Shown in pieces: positions 8,996-19,544 of a stretch of 64,000 nt of DNA (position 1 is the first letter of the stretch; each line of letters starts with the position of its first letter). Source of the DNA: Prochlorococcus sp. AG-418-M08 (GTDB taxonomy: Bacteria > Cyanobacteriota > Cyanobacteriia > PCC-6307 > Cyanobiaceae). A model generated the notes under the pieces. The model saw only the letters and a list, made by a program, of their open reading frames with translations. It did no database searches and was not told the origin of the DNA. Position numbers and translations under genes: made by a program. The DNA lies in the NCBI GenBank assembly GCA_003213955.1, contig QCMG01000001.1, positions 186,001-250,000 of the forward strand. The letters run 5' to 3'.

Positions 8996-10099
8996 CTAAA
9001 TTTTTATGTTTAAGCCACTTTCTGAAGATTTTCTAATAGCTTCGCAAACTCTTTGGCTTTCAAGTCCTTCAGACAATCCAGGGATCACAGGTGTTTGATT
9101 ATTTATACTTTCAGCCCACAAACTTTGAATTCTCTTAACAGGAGCAATTCTTCCATCAGACCAGGTTTTTTCGAAATTATAGAGAGGATCGGCGGTCAAG
9201 TTATATGTATTATCCTCTTTGCTGGAAATTTTTAAATTAAAACCATGAACATAATCTTTTTGATTCTCACTCTTAAGAAAAAGTGAACCTTCACTGCCAT
9301 ATACTTCCAAACTAAATCCTCTTCCATTTCTTGAAATCGAGGACAAAGAGACTTGACATGGTATAGAAGTGTTATCGAAATTTGATATTTCAAGGTTGGC
9401 TATACAAATATCTTCGCTTGTTACCTCCAATGACTTGGATGAATTAGGCAAGCATCTTTCCTTGATTGAGGTTGATAATTTTCCAGATATCTTTTTCGAT
9501 TCACCAAAAAACCAGTTCAACATATCGAATGCATGAGTCCCCAAAGCTCCTAAAACTCCTCCACCTTTTTCTTTTTGTGAATACCAGTTCCAGGATCTTT
9601 TGGGATCTGATCTACTGCCCATTAACCAATCTAATTTAATTAAATAAACTTTACCTAAGATATTTTCATCAATTATTTTCTTGGTTTGTAGAAAAAGAGG
9701 TACTACTCTATATTCAAAATCTACGCAAACACTTAAATTATTAATTAAAGATATTCTTTGAAGTTCTTCAATTTCTTGGGAAGTTAGGGCAACAGGTTTT
9801 TCTAACAAGAGATGTTTATTATTCTTAAGTGCTTCCTTTGCTAGTTCAAACCTTGATTCAGGAGATGTAGCAATTATGATACCGTCGATTTCTTTACATT
9901 TAACTAATTTTTCCCAATTATGGTAAAAATTCAAGCCAGTTTCTTTCTCTAATAATGGCCCTTTTTCTTTCTTATAGTGATAAATTGCTGTTGGAATTAA
10001 ATAGTCTGATTCTTTTAAGGCTTCTAAATGAATTTTTTTCCCAAATCCTAATCCCGCAATTGCGATTCTTAATTTTTGCGGAGTATTACTTTTATTCAT
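8996..10099 (-). CDS. Gfo/Idh/MocA-family NAD(P)-dependent oxidoreductase
   Basis: A 367-residue protein with an N-terminal Rossmann fold (IAGLGFGKKIH, glycines at 16, 18 and 20) and the family EKPVAL motif at 100-105, where the Lys is catalytic. A C-terminal beta-sheet domain includes GTHAFDMLNW. Family members oxidise or reduce sugar or inositol hydroxyls; the substrate cannot be inferred. Its ATG overlaps the stop of the upstream secreted-protein gene by 4 bp (ATGA), so they are coupled. Confidence 0.85.
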   Translation of the reverse strand: MNKSNTPQKLRIAIAGLGFGKKIHLEALKESDYLIPTAIYHYKKEKGPLLEKETGLNFYHNWEKLVKCKEIDGIIIATSPESRFELAKEALKNNKHLLLEKPVALTSQEIEELQRISLINNLSVCVDFEYRVVPLFLQTKKIIDENILGKVYLIKLDWLMGSRSDPKRSWNWYSQKEKGGGVLGALGTHAFDMLNWFFGESKKISGKLSTSIKERCLPNSSKSLEVTSEDICIANLEISNFDNTSIPCQVSLSSISRNGRGFSLEVYGSEGSLFLKSENQKDYVHGFNLKISSKEDNTYNLTADPLYNFEKTWSDGRIAPVKRIQSLWAESINNQTPVIPGLSEGLESQRVCEAIRKSSESGLNIKI

Positions 10100-10488
10100 A
10101 AATTTATTCTTTCAGAACAACTTTTTTCAATAACAACATCAATAAGTTCATCATTATTTGAGATTCGCCACTTTGAATTAAATTGTGGGATCCCATTTAT
10201 GGAAGTATCTTTAAATGTTTTGTCATTACAGTTGATTCTCATAACATATAGGGATAATTGACCTTTATCTTTTGATTCTTTTGGATTTTTAAAGAATTTT
10301 GTTAAAACACTTATTTCTTGATTATTTATCTCCTTAATACTTCCCATATCAAGCCATTCTTTTCCATCGTTATTTTCTTTTAAAAGTACCCAATCTACAT
10401 TACCAATACCGTATGCAAATTCAGAGTTATTAAAAAGTAAAATTAAAAATGCAAAATAAAAAGAAAAAATGTTAAAAATAATCTTCAT
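10096..10488 (-). CDS. Exported protein resembling surface-adhesin E family
   Basis: From the ATG at 10488 the product is about 130 residues: a signal peptide of about 25 residues (KIIFNIFSFYFAFLILLF core, cut after FAYG) and a small domain starting VDWVLLKENNDGKEWLDMGSIK with a cysteine pair (INCND and EKSCSE). The pattern resembles the short surface-adhesin protein E-like domain, but my recognition is weak. The open frame extends to a TTG at 10506 inside accD; I prefer the ATG because it gives a normal signal peptide and no overlap. Confidence 0.65.
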   Translation of the reverse strand: MKIIFNIFSFYFAFLILLFNNSEFAYGIGNVDWVLLKENNDGKEWLDMGSIKEINNQEISVLTKFFKNPKESKDKGQLSLYVMRINCNDKTFKDTSINGIPQFNSKWRISNNDELIDVVIEKSCSERINL

Positions 10489-10492
10489 TTTT

Positions 10493-11371
10493 TTAATTTG
10501 CCTCAACGAGTTTTTTTACACCATGGATTTTTAAAATTTTTGTCAAAGTGTTTTTAAGTTCCTTCCTATTTACAATTAGATCAACAAAACCATGTTCTAA
10601 GAGATATTCTGCTGTTTGAAAATTATCTGGTAATTTTTCTCTTAAAGTTTGTTCTATTACTCTTCTACCAGCAAATCCAATAAGAGCCTTTGGCTCTGCC
10701 AATATTAGATCCCCTAACATTGCAAAACTAGCAGTGACTCCTCCAGTAGTTGGATGAGTTAATAAAGGCATGTAAAGAAGATTTTTAGCTCTATGCTTTT
10801 TGAGTGCACCTGATATTTTTGCCATTTGCATGAGGCTTAACATTCCCTCTTGCATTCTTGCTCCCCCAGAAGCACAAACAATTAATATTGGAAAATTTTC
10901 AATTGTTGCTTTTTCAATAATTCTGGTAATTTTTTCTCCAACAACGGAACCCATTGACCCTCCCATAAATCTGAAATCCATTACTGCTAATGCTAGAGGC
11001 ATTGAATTAATAGAACATAAGCCTGTTATTACTCCATCTCTAAGGCCAGTCCCCTCTTGACTCTCTTTTATCCGGTCTGAATAAGATCTCCTATCCTTAA
11101 ATTTCAATGGATCAGTTGGACTTAACGAACCATCAAACTCTTTAAATGAATCTTTGTCAGCTATTATTTTAATTCTTTCATCGCTATTAATTCTATTATG
11201 ATGCGCACAATTACTGCATACATTGAAATTCAAAATTAAATCTTTTCTATAAGCAACTTGTCCACATTCCGAACATTTCACCCACAATCCATCCCCTTCA
11301 TCAGTATCTTGAGAAACCTTCCCAACAAATTGATCTTTTCGCCTTGCGGCAAACCAGTCGATTAAAGACAC
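10493..11371 (-). CDS. accD: Acetyl-CoA carboxylase carboxyltransferase, beta subunit
   Basis: AccD pairs with AccA to transfer carboxyl from biotin to acetyl-CoA, the committed step in fatty-acid synthesis. The N-terminal zinc ribbon is intact with Cys33, Cys36, Cys52 and Cys55 (CSECG...CSNC). The crotonase-like core includes [13 protein letters not shown] and [11 protein letters not shown]. The 292-residue length is standard. A 182-bp spacer separates it from prk upstream, so it may start its own transcript. Confidence 0.96.
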   Translation of the reverse strand: MSLIDWFAARRKDQFVGKVSQDTDEGDGLWVKCSECGQVAYRKDLILNFNVCSNCAHHNRINSDERIKIIADKDSFKEFDGSLSPTDPLKFKDRRSYSDRIKESQEGTGLRDGVITGLCSINSMPLALAVMDFRFMGGSMGSVVGEKITRIIEKATIENFPILIVCASGGARMQEGMLSLMQMAKISGALKKHRAKNLLYMPLLTHPTTGGVTASFAMLGDLILAEPKALIGFAGRRVIEQTLREKLPDNFQTAEYLLEHGFVDLIVNRKELKNTLTKILKIHGVKKLVEAN

Positions 11372-11553
11372 AATATTCTCTCTTTTTTTCTATTTAAATC
11401 CAAATAAGGCACTTTAATCAAGAAAAATATATAAAAATTTCTAAAAATGCTAAGTAGAAATAAATCTTTAGTTATAAAAATTTCAAAATTTAGAATAATG
11501 GTTACTCTATTAAAAACTTAATGTAGATAACTCATTAAAAAGTTAAACAGTTT

Positions 11554-12453
11554 TTACGAGTGATTCTTTTCTTCTATCATTTTATGGATGATTGGAGTGA
11601 GAATCAATTCCATTGCAAAACCCATTTTTCCTCCATTAACAACAATGCTTGTTGGACTAGACATGAATGAATCATGAATCATTCCTAAAAGGTATTGAAA
11701 ATCAATTCCCCATTTTTCTCTTGCGCCTTTTCTGAAATGTATTATTACAAAACTTTCATCAGGGGTAGGAATGTTTCTACATATAAAAGGATTTGAGGTA
11801 TCAATAGTTGGAATTCTCTGGAAATTTATATCCGTTTTACTAAATTGTGGACAAATATGGTTTATGTAATCTGGCATTCTTCTTAAAATAGTGTCAACTA
11901 TAGTTTCAGCTGAGTAACCTCTTTCAGCATTGTCTCTATGGATTTTTTGTATCCACTCTAAGTTTGTAATCGGCACAACGCCGACAAGCAAGTCTGCATA
12001 AGAAGAAACGTTATATCCCTCTCCCTCAACACCGCCATGCAGGCCTTCATAAAAAAGAACATCAGTTCCATTTGGAATATCTTCCCATGGAGTGAATTGG
12101 CCAGGTTCTAATGATGTTCCAAGTCTTGCATTATGTTCCTGTGCTTCCTCAGGACTGTGAAGATAATACCTTTTTTTCCCTCCACCTGTTTCACCATAAA
12201 TCTTGAAAAGTTCCTCTAATTTGTCGAAAAGATTTGCTTCTGGACCGAAGTGAGAGAAATTTTCTCCTTTTGAAAGTGCTTCGGCCATAGCTTTTTTCAT
12301 AGGCATTCTCTCAAACCTGTGATAACTATCACCTTCAACAACAGCTGGAACTATATCTTCCCTTGCAAAAATATGCTCAAATGCTCTTTTTACTGTACTT
12401 GTTCCTGCTCCTGATGATCCTGTTACAGCAACTACTGGATGACGTTTAGACAT
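11554..12453 (-). CDS. prk: Phosphoribulokinase
   Basis: PRK phosphorylates ribulose 5-phosphate to ribulose 1,5-bisphosphate, the substrate of Rubisco. The 299-residue product has the P-loop VTGSSGAGTST at 10-20 and FYEGLHGG near 133, both typical of the family. It is shorter than the plant and many cyanobacterial enzymes and lacks an obvious N-terminal redox cysteine pair: there is no Cys near the P-loop. CP12-thioredoxin control through disulphides in PRK itself therefore cannot be read here. Confidence 0.95.
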   Translation of the reverse strand: MSKRHPVVAVTGSSGAGTSTVKRAFEHIFAREDIVPAVVEGDSYHRFERMPMKKAMAEALSKGENFSHFGPEANLFDKLEELFKIYGETGGGKKRYYLHSPEEAQEHNARLGTSLEPGQFTPWEDIPNGTDVLFYEGLHGGVEGEGYNVSSYADLLVGVVPITNLEWIQKIHRDNAERGYSAETIVDTILRRMPDYINHICPQFSKTDINFQRIPTIDTSNPFICRNIPTPDESFVIIHFRKGAREKWGIDFQYLLGMIHDSFMSSPTSIVVNGGKMGFAMELILTPIIHKMIEEKNHS

Positions 12454-12543
12454 GTAATTAAAACAATATTTATTGATTCTGACAGGTCACATGCCAACTT
12501 TTTGTTCAAGTTAAAGATATTTTTTAATTTATTAATTTTTTAT

Positions 12544-13617
12544 TCAAATTTCTTGAATAATTTTTTTTCCCATTTCACTACAAGAAAGAACTTGGCAATT
12601 ACCATTATCTAGATCTGCTGTTCTATATCCTTTTGATAAAACATTATCAACAGCTATCTCTATATCATCTGCAGCTTCAATCTCATTTAGACCAATTTTG
12701 AGCATCATTGAAGTTGATAAAACCATAGCTATAGGATTAGCTATATTTTTGCCAGCTATATCAGGAGCTGAACCATGAACTGGTTCAAAGACTCCAGGGC
12801 CTATATTGCTTAGAGATGCTGATGGAAGCATTCCAATAGAGCCAGTTATCATAGCTGCTAAGTCACTTAAAATATCTCCGAACAAATTGCTAGTTAAAAT
12901 TACATCAAATTGGCTTGGATCCTTTACGAGTTGCATTGCAGCATTATCAACATACATATTACTTAAATTTAAATCTTTATCCTTCGAAGTGACTTCTAAA
13001 ACTGTATCTCTCCATAATTGGCTTACTTCCAGTACGTTTGATTTATCTACTGAACATATTTTCTTACTTCTTTGATTTGCTATTTTAATCGCAACTTCTG
13101 TAATTCTTTCTATTTCGTTTGAGTCATAAACCATTGTATTGAAAGCTTTTTTAAGTTTAGTATCAATAATGTGTCCTTTGGGCTGTCCAAAATATATTCC
13201 ACCTATTAATTCTCTAACTACTACTAGATCTACATTTTCAATGATTTCTTTTTTTAGGGAACTTGAATCAAGAAGGGGTTTCCTTATTTTTACTGGTCTG
13301 ATATTGGCGAATAAATTCAACGCAGATCTTAATTTAAGTAAACCACTTTCTGGTCTTAATTCTCTTGGTAAAGCATCGTATTTTACATCACCTACACAAG
13401 CCAAAAGTACTGCGTCACTTGCTTTGCACTGATCTAAAGTTGCCTTAGGGGCAGGGTCGTTAAGCCTTTCATAAGCTATTCCACCAAAATATTCTTCTTT
13501 AATCTCAATATCAAAACCATATTTTTGAGATAATTTTTTTAATATCTCAATTGAAATTCCTGAGATTTCTGGGCCTATACCATCTCCCGAAAGCAGAGCG
13601 ACTTTATATCTCTTCAT
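12544..13617 (-). CDS. leuB: 3-isopropylmalate dehydrogenase
   Basis: LeuB oxidatively decarboxylates 3-isopropylmalate in leucine synthesis. The 357-residue product shows LLSGDGIGPEI at the N terminus, the substrate-binding VVVRELIGGIYFG segment, and the metal/NAD region SNLFGDILSDLAAMI and GPGVFEPVHGSAPDIAGK. It follows lpxD on the same strand by 28 bp, while prk begins 90 bp downstream. Confidence 0.96.
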   Translation of the reverse strand: MKRYKVALLSGDGIGPEISGISIEILKKLSQKYGFDIEIKEEYFGGIAYERLNDPAPKATLDQCKASDAVLLACVGDVKYDALPRELRPESGLLKLRSALNLFANIRPVKIRKPLLDSSSLKKEIIENVDLVVVRELIGGIYFGQPKGHIIDTKLKKAFNTMVYDSNEIERITEVAIKIANQRSKKICSVDKSNVLEVSQLWRDTVLEVTSKDKDLNLSNMYVDNAAMQLVKDPSQFDVILTSNLFGDILSDLAAMITGSIGMLPSASLSNIGPGVFEPVHGSAPDIAGKNIANPIAMVLSTSMMLKIGLNEIEAADDIEIAVDNVLSKGYRTADLDNGNCQVLSCSEMGKKIIQEI

Positions 13618-13645
13618 TTATTTTTTAGTTTAGTAAAAGAATAAT

Positions 13646-14680
13646 TTATTTCTTGTCTAGTTGTCTAAGCTTTTTTGCTAATTCAGGTAATTTTTTAAAA
13701 ACACTTGAACTCCTCAACCAAGATTTATTTTTCATAGCTGGGAAACCGCTAACAACTTCCCCATCTTCAATATCACAATGGATCCCACATTTTGAACTAG
13801 CTATAACATTATTACCAATTTTTACTCTGTTATTTACACCTACTTGCCCAGCGAGTATTACTCCATCTCCAATCACCGCTCCTCCTGCTATACCAACTTG
13901 AGCAGCAAATGCACAATTTTTTCCTATTTTAACTCCATGACCTATTTGAACTAAATTATCCATTTTAGTTCCTTCATCAATAAATGTATTTCCTACTGAT
14001 GGCCTATCAATACAACAATTTGTCCCAATTTCTACAAAGCTCTTTATTATCACAGAACCTTTTTGAGGCATTTTAATCCACTTGCCATCTTGAGGAATAA
14101 AACCAAACCCTTCCGAACCTATAACAGTATTAGAATTTATTATGCAATTATTTTCAATGCTTGTATTTTCATAAATTACACAATTTGGATGAATTATATT
14201 GTTATTTCCCAAGCGCACATTTCCTAAAATTGTTGCACCAGGAAAAATTTTATTATTATCACCAATTATTGTATTTTCTCCAATATAAACATTTGGTCCC
14301 AAAAAACAATTTTTTCCTACTTTCGCAGATTTTCTAATAACAGCCGAATCATCAATGCCTGGGTTGAAATTAATTTCTTCATATAGAGAATTTAATACTT
14401 CAGCAAATGCAAGTCTAGGATTCTCTACAACTATGTTTGAAATATTTAGTGATTGTAGTAAACCTAATATTTCACTATTATTAGTTGTAATGATCGCTGA
14501 AGCAGAAGTTTGCCCTAAATTATCTTTCAAGTTATTGTTTTCTTCTAAAAAGGATATTTGATTTTTTGATGCAATATCTAAAGAAGCAGCATTTTCTATA
14601 TCTATATTTTTGAATATATTTGCCTTGATAAATTTTGAATCTCCACTCTTTATGAGATCAACTAATTTACTTAATAACAT
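13646..14680 (-). CDS. lpxD: UDP-3-O-acylglucosamine N-acyltransferase
   Basis: LpxD adds the N-linked acyl chain in lipid A synthesis. The 344-residue product has the N-terminal uridine-binding domain (about 1-105), a left-handed beta-helix of hexapeptide repeats (about 108-300, e.g. VGKNCFLGPNVYIGENTIIG), the catalytic His248 in VQIGHGVKIG, and a C-terminal helix. It lies away from other lpx genes, between proB and leuB. It supports an outer membrane with some form of lipid A in this organism. Confidence 0.94.
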   Translation of the reverse strand: MLLSKLVDLIKSGDSKFIKANIFKNIDIENAASLDIASKNQISFLEENNNLKDNLGQTSASAIITTNNSEILGLLQSLNISNIVVENPRLAFAEVLNSLYEEINFNPGIDDSAVIRKSAKVGKNCFLGPNVYIGENTIIGDNNKIFPGATILGNVRLGNNNIIHPNCVIYENTSIENNCIINSNTVIGSEGFGFIPQDGKWIKMPQKGSVIIKSFVEIGTNCCIDRPSVGNTFIDEGTKMDNLVQIGHGVKIGKNCAFAAQVGIAGGAVIGDGVILAGQVGVNNRVKIGNNVIASSKCGIHCDIEDGEVVSGFPAMKNKSWLRSSSVFKKLPELAKKLRQLDKK

Positions 14681-14693
14681 TTTTCAAAATTTT

Positions 14694-15776
14694 TTATATA
14701 AGAGCAAGAACATCCCTATGAACAACTATCATTGATGAATTAATAATTTCTTTTTTATTTAAAATTCTTTTTAGAGAATCACTACTCATAGATGTTATAC
14801 CTTTGGCAACTTCTTTATTATTAGTATTTACAATTCTAACAGCTTGATTAACAGTAAAATCTCCCTCTACCTCTATTACACCTACAACTAAAAGAGATGC
14901 ACCTTTTTTCTCAATTGCTAAACAAGCACCTTCATCTAATGTTATTTTTCCAACAGTTTTAATAGCATGAGATAACCAGCTTTTTTTATTACCTACTGGT
15001 TTATCTACAGGATGGAATATTGTTCCTATTTTTTTATTATTAAAAATATTTGTTAAATTTTTTTCATTTCTGCCATCTGCTAATTGAACTTCTACGCCTC
15101 CTTTTGTAGCGATTTCAGCAGCAATTAATTTTGTTGTAATACCACCTGTGCCCCATTCGTTATTATAATTTTCTTTATTTTTATCTTTGATAATTTTCAA
15201 ATCATTAATATTCATTTCTTTTATTGGATGTGCATCTTTATTATTTCTTGGGTCTTTAGAGTATAAATTTTCAATATCGGTTAATAAAATTAGCTTATTA
15301 GCGTTTATGGCCAAGGCAACTAATGCAGAAAGAGTATCGTTGTCTCCATATTTAAGCTCTTCATTAGCAATAGAATCATTCTCGTTTACTATAGGTATGA
15401 CATTCAGATTAATTAACTGTTTTAATGTTTTGGAAGCATTATTGAAGGATTCACGAGAATTAAAATCAGTTTTTGTTATTAGTATTTGAGCTATATTATG
15501 ACCTAGCTTTTTCATTTTCTTTTCATATAAAGTCATTAAATTAACTTGTCCTACTGCGGCCACAGCTTGCAGCATGCTAAGTTCCTTTGGTCTTGTATTC
15601 AAATTTAATTTTTTACATCCTAATCCAACGGCACCGCTTGTAACGAGAATTAATTTATTGCCTTTTAAAATAAAACTTGTAAAAGATTTGCATAAACTTT
15701 CTATTACTTGTTCTGTAGATTGTTCCTCATTTCCTCTGAGAATACTAGTACCAATTTTTACGACCCATGTTTTCAT
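14694..15776 (-). CDS. proB: Glutamate 5-kinase
   Basis: ProB phosphorylates glutamate to start proline synthesis. The 360-residue product has an amino-acid kinase domain ([47 protein letters not shown]) and a C-terminal PUA domain (about 270-355). Its ATG overlaps the stop of the upstream HAD phosphatase gene by 4 bp. Feedback by proline is usual for the family, though no regulatory element is visible. Confidence 0.96.
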   Translation of the reverse strand: MKTWVVKIGTSILRGNEEQSTEQVIESLCKSFTSFILKGNKLILVTSGAVGLGCKKLNLNTRPKELSMLQAVAAVGQVNLMTLYEKKMKKLGHNIAQILITKTDFNSRESFNNASKTLKQLINLNVIPIVNENDSIANEELKYGDNDTLSALVALAINANKLILLTDIENLYSKDPRNNKDAHPIKEMNINDLKIIKDKNKENYNNEWGTGGITTKLIAAEIATKGGVEVQLADGRNEKNLTNIFNNKKIGTIFHPVDKPVGNKKSWLSHAIKTVGKITLDEGACLAIEKKGASLLVVGVIEVEGDFTVNQAVRIVNTNNKEVAKGITSMSSDSLKRILNKKEIINSSMIVVHRDVLALI

Positions 15777-16267
15777 TTTAAGAAAATAGAAATCATTTTT
15801 TCTAGGATCAATATTAAATTTAATTTTACAGGTAATCCATTTTTATTTAATCGTTTAACTAAGATTGTCTGAATATTGCATCTATTTCCTACAATAATAT
15901 CCGTTAAAATTCTATCTCCTATTATAGCTATATTTCTTGATTCCTCATTTATTTCTGAAATCACATCCAAAGTAATTTTTTTCCTAGGTTTTAGTGCGTT
16001 TGATTTATATCTGATTTCTAATTCCTTAGCAATCTTTCTAATTCGTTCATTAGATGGGTTGTTACTAATTAAGTACAAAGAGAAAAACTTTTTAGATTCT
16101 TTAATCCAATTTTTTACATTTAGTGGAATCATATTTGATTGGCGACTTATCAATGTACCATCAACATCAATTAATAAGCTTTTAATCCCTTCATTTTGTA
16201 GTTTTAAATGAGATATTTCATATATAGGTAGTTTTGAGTCCCAATGGACATTTACAAGAGAACTCAT
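15773..16267 (-). CDS. HAD-superfamily phosphatase, YqeG subfamily
   Basis: A 164-residue HAD III-A protein: motif [11 protein letters not shown] (about 31-40), motif II SNNPS, and motif III/IV with KPRKK and [12 protein letters not shown], the last typical of YqeG. Related proteins dephosphorylate phosphatidylglycerophosphate (mitochondrial GEP4/PTPMT-like activity), and a pgsA gene lies elsewhere in this window, so a PGP phosphatase role is plausible but inferred. It sits between DUF3727 and proB with a 4-bp overlap to proB. Confidence 0.85.
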   Translation of the reverse strand: MSSLVNVHWDSKLPIYEISHLKLQNEGIKSLLIDVDGTLISRQSNMIPLNVKNWIKESKKFFSLYLISNNPSNERIRKIAKELEIRYKSNALKPRKKITLDVISEINEESRNIAIIGDRILTDIIVGNRCNIQTILVKRLNKNGLPVKLNLILILEKMISIFLK

Positions 16268-16271
16268 TATT

Positions 16272-16808
16272 TTACAAACTACTCTTTTCTAACTCAGATT
16301 CAATTAAAGGTTGCACTTTATCAAACTCATTATCTTCAATTAATAATGCCCCTTCATCTACGAGTTTTCCAACAATAAAAAATGGGTCAAGAGGAATATA
16401 TAAACCATATTCTTGTTCCAATAAATTAAAACTTACAAGTAATTCGTATGTTTCACTTTCTTCATCCATTTCATCTTCTTCTAACTCATCATAAATTGGT
16501 TCTTCGAGTTCCCCAGATACAGTTAATGTAACCGCCGATCTGATAAGTTTTAGATCATGTTCTTGTAGTACTGCATCAGCATTCTTTAAGACTTGTTCAT
16601 TTTTCTCAATTTTTTCAATTAATTCTGGTTCATCTTTTTCATTAATTTTGAATAAACTAACTGGTGTATCAACTGGTGTTAATAACGCATATTCTTTTTC
16701 TTCAACATTTACTATTTGTTCTAGATAACAAAAAAGTTCATTTCCATTTGAGTCCTTTAAAATGATTGTCTGTGCCTCATAATTATCTTGGGAGTTATGA
16801 TCGTGCAT
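16272..16808 (-). CDS. DUF3727 protein with N-terminal DUF1292-like region
   Basis: A strongly acidic 178-residue protein. Residues 12-65 resemble DUF1292 (ILKDSNGNELFCYLEQIVNVEEKEYALLTP), and the remainder, with ELLVSFNLLEQEYGLYIPLDPFFIVGK near 120-150, is the cyanobacterial/plastid DUF3727 region. A run of Asp/Glu around 100-120 has no clear fold. The function is unknown. It follows yqgF closely and ends 4 bp before the HAD gene. Confidence 0.82.
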   Translation of the reverse strand: MHDHNSQDNYEAQTIILKDSNGNELFCYLEQIVNVEEKEYALLTPVDTPVSLFKINEKDEPELIEKIEKNEQVLKNADAVLQEHDLKLIRSAVTLTVSGELEEPIYDELEEDEMDEESETYELLVSFNLLEQEYGLYIPLDPFFIVGKLVDEGALLIEDNEFDKVQPLIESELEKSSL

Positions 16809-16839
16809 TTTGATTTTGCTATATAGATTTATATTAATA

Positions 16840-17295
16840 TTATATTTGTTTATTACCCACTAATTCTTTTAACTCAGGACCTTCCTTAATCCATTGCTCA
16901 AGAATTACTTTGGCAGATAAGCTATCTATAAATCCAGATTTATCCTTCTTTACACCATATCTATTTGTAGATTCCCATGTGGAGCTATGTTCATTTACAA
17001 AGGAACAAGGAAGTTTTAATTCATTAAAAAGAAATTCACCATAATTTTTACAATCAAAGGCTTGAGATGTCATTTCCCCTTTATCATCGAGGGGTAAACC
17101 AACGATAAAACCAGTTAAATTATGTTTTTTAATGTGATCTTTAATAGTTTTTAACTCGGAATTGTTTTTTTCTCTTTTTACTGCAGGAAGAATATTTACC
17201 GTAATAAAAAGAGAATCACAATAGGCTAATCCTATTCTTTTTATCCCAACGTCTAGACTAAGTATTGACTTAGATTTAGGCCTACAATATTTCAC
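16840..17295 (-). CDS. yqgF: YqgF/RuvX family putative Holliday-junction resolvase
   Basis: A 151-residue RNase H-fold protein with [16 protein letters not shown] near residues 13-28, a [14 protein letters not shown] loop, and late acidic residues around VNEHSSTWE. The family includes RuvX; in E. coli YqgF is needed for 16S rRNA 5'-end maturation, so either a recombination or an rRNA-processing role is possible. It overlaps the upstream GNAT-like gene by 4 bp. Confidence 0.9.
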   Translation of the reverse strand: MKYCRPKSKSILSLDVGIKRIGLAYCDSLFITVNILPAVKREKNNSELKTIKDHIKKHNLTGFIVGLPLDDKGEMTSQAFDCKNYGEFLFNELKLPCSFVNEHSSTWESTNRYGVKKDKSGFIDSLSAKVILEQWIKEGPELKELVGNKQI

Positions 17296-18347
17296 TTAGA
17301 CTTCAAAGGAAATGGGGATGGGTAAGCGTTACCTTGTGGATTTAATTTTTCAAAAATTGATTCTAATGATTGGTTAATTTTATTTATTTGCTTAGACTCA
17401 TTTCTAACAAGAGTATTTCTTACAAGAACAATTTCTTGGAATTTATCTTTAAAACCAAAATCTTCAAGATATGAATTTAATTCAGTATTTTCTTCATAAG
17501 TCTTAATTATAGAATTTGGAGATTTTTCAAAAAATTGATTTAAAATTTCTTTTAAAATAGGCTTTAATCTATTGTCCCAACTCCTACCAGTTGTTAATGT
17601 ATAAATTTTACTACCTTGAAAATTTATATCTTTTAAGATTGTTCCTATGACTGACTTTTCATGAATTATTGCACCGCTATTTAAATCATTTCTATTAGAA
17701 ATATCCTTTTGATCAAGATCAAATATCGTTCTTAATAGAGGGGATTGATTTGAACGAATAAAATTAAGTACATTTATTAAATTTAATTTGTTAATTTCTT
17801 GAAATTCATCAATCGAATACAATTCTTTTTTTGTTGGTTTAATGGATTTATTAATATTATTTTTACACCATAGTTTTACATTTTCTAATGGTTGGAAACC
17901 TAATTCTCTTGAGCTTGAAATAAGGTGATTATTATTTATATCAGAATTAATTACCCAACTTGAAGTTTTTATTTCTGTTATTGAGATTGATTTCTTTATC
18001 AATCCCATTGTCAAATCTTTTTCGGTAGTAGAGGCTTCTTTATTTATTAAATTAGGCTTCGATATTCTTAAACAGGTACCCTTATCGTTTAAAGGAAATA
18101 TATTTAAATAACCTATAATTTTTTTTTCTTCTATTGCAATAATGCATTTATGTTTATTTTTTTTTAGATTGTTTAAAAAGATTTTTAGGTCATCAAAAGT
18201 GTTTATAATTGCCATCTTTAAAAACCAATTATTCAACTTTTTGCTACTTAAATCCATTAATAGGTTTAAATGGCGAATATGAAGTTCTTCAAATGTAACT
18301 TTTTCATGCTTATTAGAAATTAAAAATTGATTTAAATCTTGTTTCAT
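17292..18347 (-). CDS. Conserved hypothetical protein with GNAT-like N terminus
   Basis: A 351-residue soluble protein. Residues about 60-105 ([26 protein letters not shown]) read like the central strands of a GNAT acetyltransferase, and a second related-looking portion occurs after residue 200 ([15 protein letters not shown]...[12 protein letters not shown]), suggesting two GNAT-like lobes. The acetyl-CoA pyrophosphate loop is not clear, so activity is uncertain. It is sandwiched without gaps between the CofE-like gene and yqgF. Confidence 0.6.
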   Translation of the reverse strand: MKQDLNQFLISNKHEKVTFEELHIRHLNLLMDLSSKKLNNWFLKMAIINTFDDLKIFLNNLKKNKHKCIIAIEEKKIIGYLNIFPLNDKGTCLRISKPNLINKEASTTEKDLTMGLIKKSISITEIKTSSWVINSDINNNHLISSSRELGFQPLENVKLWCKNNINKSIKPTKKELYSIDEFQEINKLNLINVLNFIRSNQSPLLRTIFDLDQKDISNRNDLNSGAIIHEKSVIGTILKDINFQGSKIYTLTTGRSWDNRLKPILKEILNQFFEKSPNSIIKTYEENTELNSYLEDFGFKDKFQEIVLVRNTLVRNESKQINKINQSLESIFEKLNPQGNAYPSPFPLKSK

Positions 18348-19514
18348 TTATTTACTGTTTCGTATTAATACTATAGGTGTTTTTTCGTCAGAATTGCCTG
18401 CAGGATTAATTTTTAAGGTTTCTTCGAGTATTTTATTCACTGAATCATTTGAACTGGCTAATATTTTTACACCGCCAAGATCATTAACATCAACAACTGC
18501 TACTTCTACCGCTAGCTGTTTTGCTAATTTTTTGCAAAACAATTTTGGATTTTTTGGGCCCATAACTATGCTTTTATCATATGGAATAACAGTGCCACTA
18601 ACGTCATCAATTAGTGAAGATTCAAAACCTGTTAATCTGTAAAATATTCCTTTAATCCCGATACATTTAAATAAAAATCCAAAAATCAAGGAAAAAGTTA
18701 TCCTAGTAAATCCTATTTTATCGATTAGTAATTGCATTCCACAAGCAGTGGCAAGACTACTTGTTGGATGAAAAAAATAACATAATATTTTTGAAAAGAT
18801 ATCGTATTCTAAATTTTGAGGAGATATATATCTTCCTTGCATAATTGCTAGCGGCGTCTCACCTATCGTTAAAATATCACCATTTTTTATGACATCCTTG
18901 CAGTAATTTATAACAGTTTCTGTTGGATTATCAAAGGATCCCAGTAAATCAGTCTTAACTGCGATAGCTTTATAACCTAGTTTCAAAGGAATTTCAGTCA
19001 ATTCCTTTTTGTTTTGATTATGGGAATTTAAATTCAATAAGAACCCATCTTGTTTTTTTGCTATTCCGAAATGTCCGTAATTATCCCAAAATACTTTTAA
19101 CCATATATATTTGATCTTGTTTCTTAAGTCATTGTTTTCAAATTTTAAAATTATTTGTATAAATTGTTCTGAGTTCGCTTTAATAATTGTCGTAGGCCAA
19201 TAATTATTTATATTTTTTTTAATAGATCCATAGTAAATATAAATAATTTCCTCATAATCTAAATTTTTAAGATATTGATTATTTTTACCTTTAAAAAAAT
19301 CTAAAACTAGATTAAGGTTTGTAATCATTGTTTCTTTATTTTTACTTTTATTGATTATTTTCAAATCAATAACCACTTCACTTATTTTGTCTCTTTTTTT
19401 TAATTTATAATCCAGAGGTACTAAAACTAAATTTGTTTTGGGGAAGTAACTAATATATAGATCTAAACAAATTACAAGAATTAAAAATAAGAAAAATATA
19501 TTTAAAATAATCAT
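18348..19514 (-). CDS. CofE-like (F420-0:gamma-glutamyl ligase family) protein
   Basis: A 388-residue protein with an N-terminal membrane segment (about 3-23) and an extra 170-residue region, followed by a CofE-type domain: GYKAIAVKTDLLG, GDILTIGETPLAIMQGR and DDVSGTVIPYDKSIVMGPKNP. CofE adds glutamates to the deazaflavin cofactor F420. No other F420 gene is seen here, so the substrate may differ. It directly abuts the GNAT-like gene (no spacer). Confidence 0.8.
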   Translation of the reverse strand: MIILNIFFLFLILVICLDLYISYFPKTNLVLVPLDYKLKKRDKISEVVIDLKIINKSKNKETMITNLNLVLDFFKGKNNQYLKNLDYEEIIYIYYGSIKKNINNYWPTTIIKANSEQFIQIILKFENNDLRNKIKYIWLKVFWDNYGHFGIAKKQDGFLLNLNSHNQNKKELTEIPLKLGYKAIAVKTDLLGSFDNPTETVINYCKDVIKNGDILTIGETPLAIMQGRYISPQNLEYDIFSKILCYFFHPTSSLATACGMQLLIDKIGFTRITFSLIFGFLFKCIGIKGIFYRLTGFESSLIDDVSGTVIPYDKSIVMGPKNPKLFCKKLAKQLAVEVAVVDVNDLGGVKILASSNDSVNKILEETLKINPAGNSDEKTPIVLIRNSK

Positions 19515-19544
19515 ATGATTGTTATTTTAAAAATTCATTTAAGA

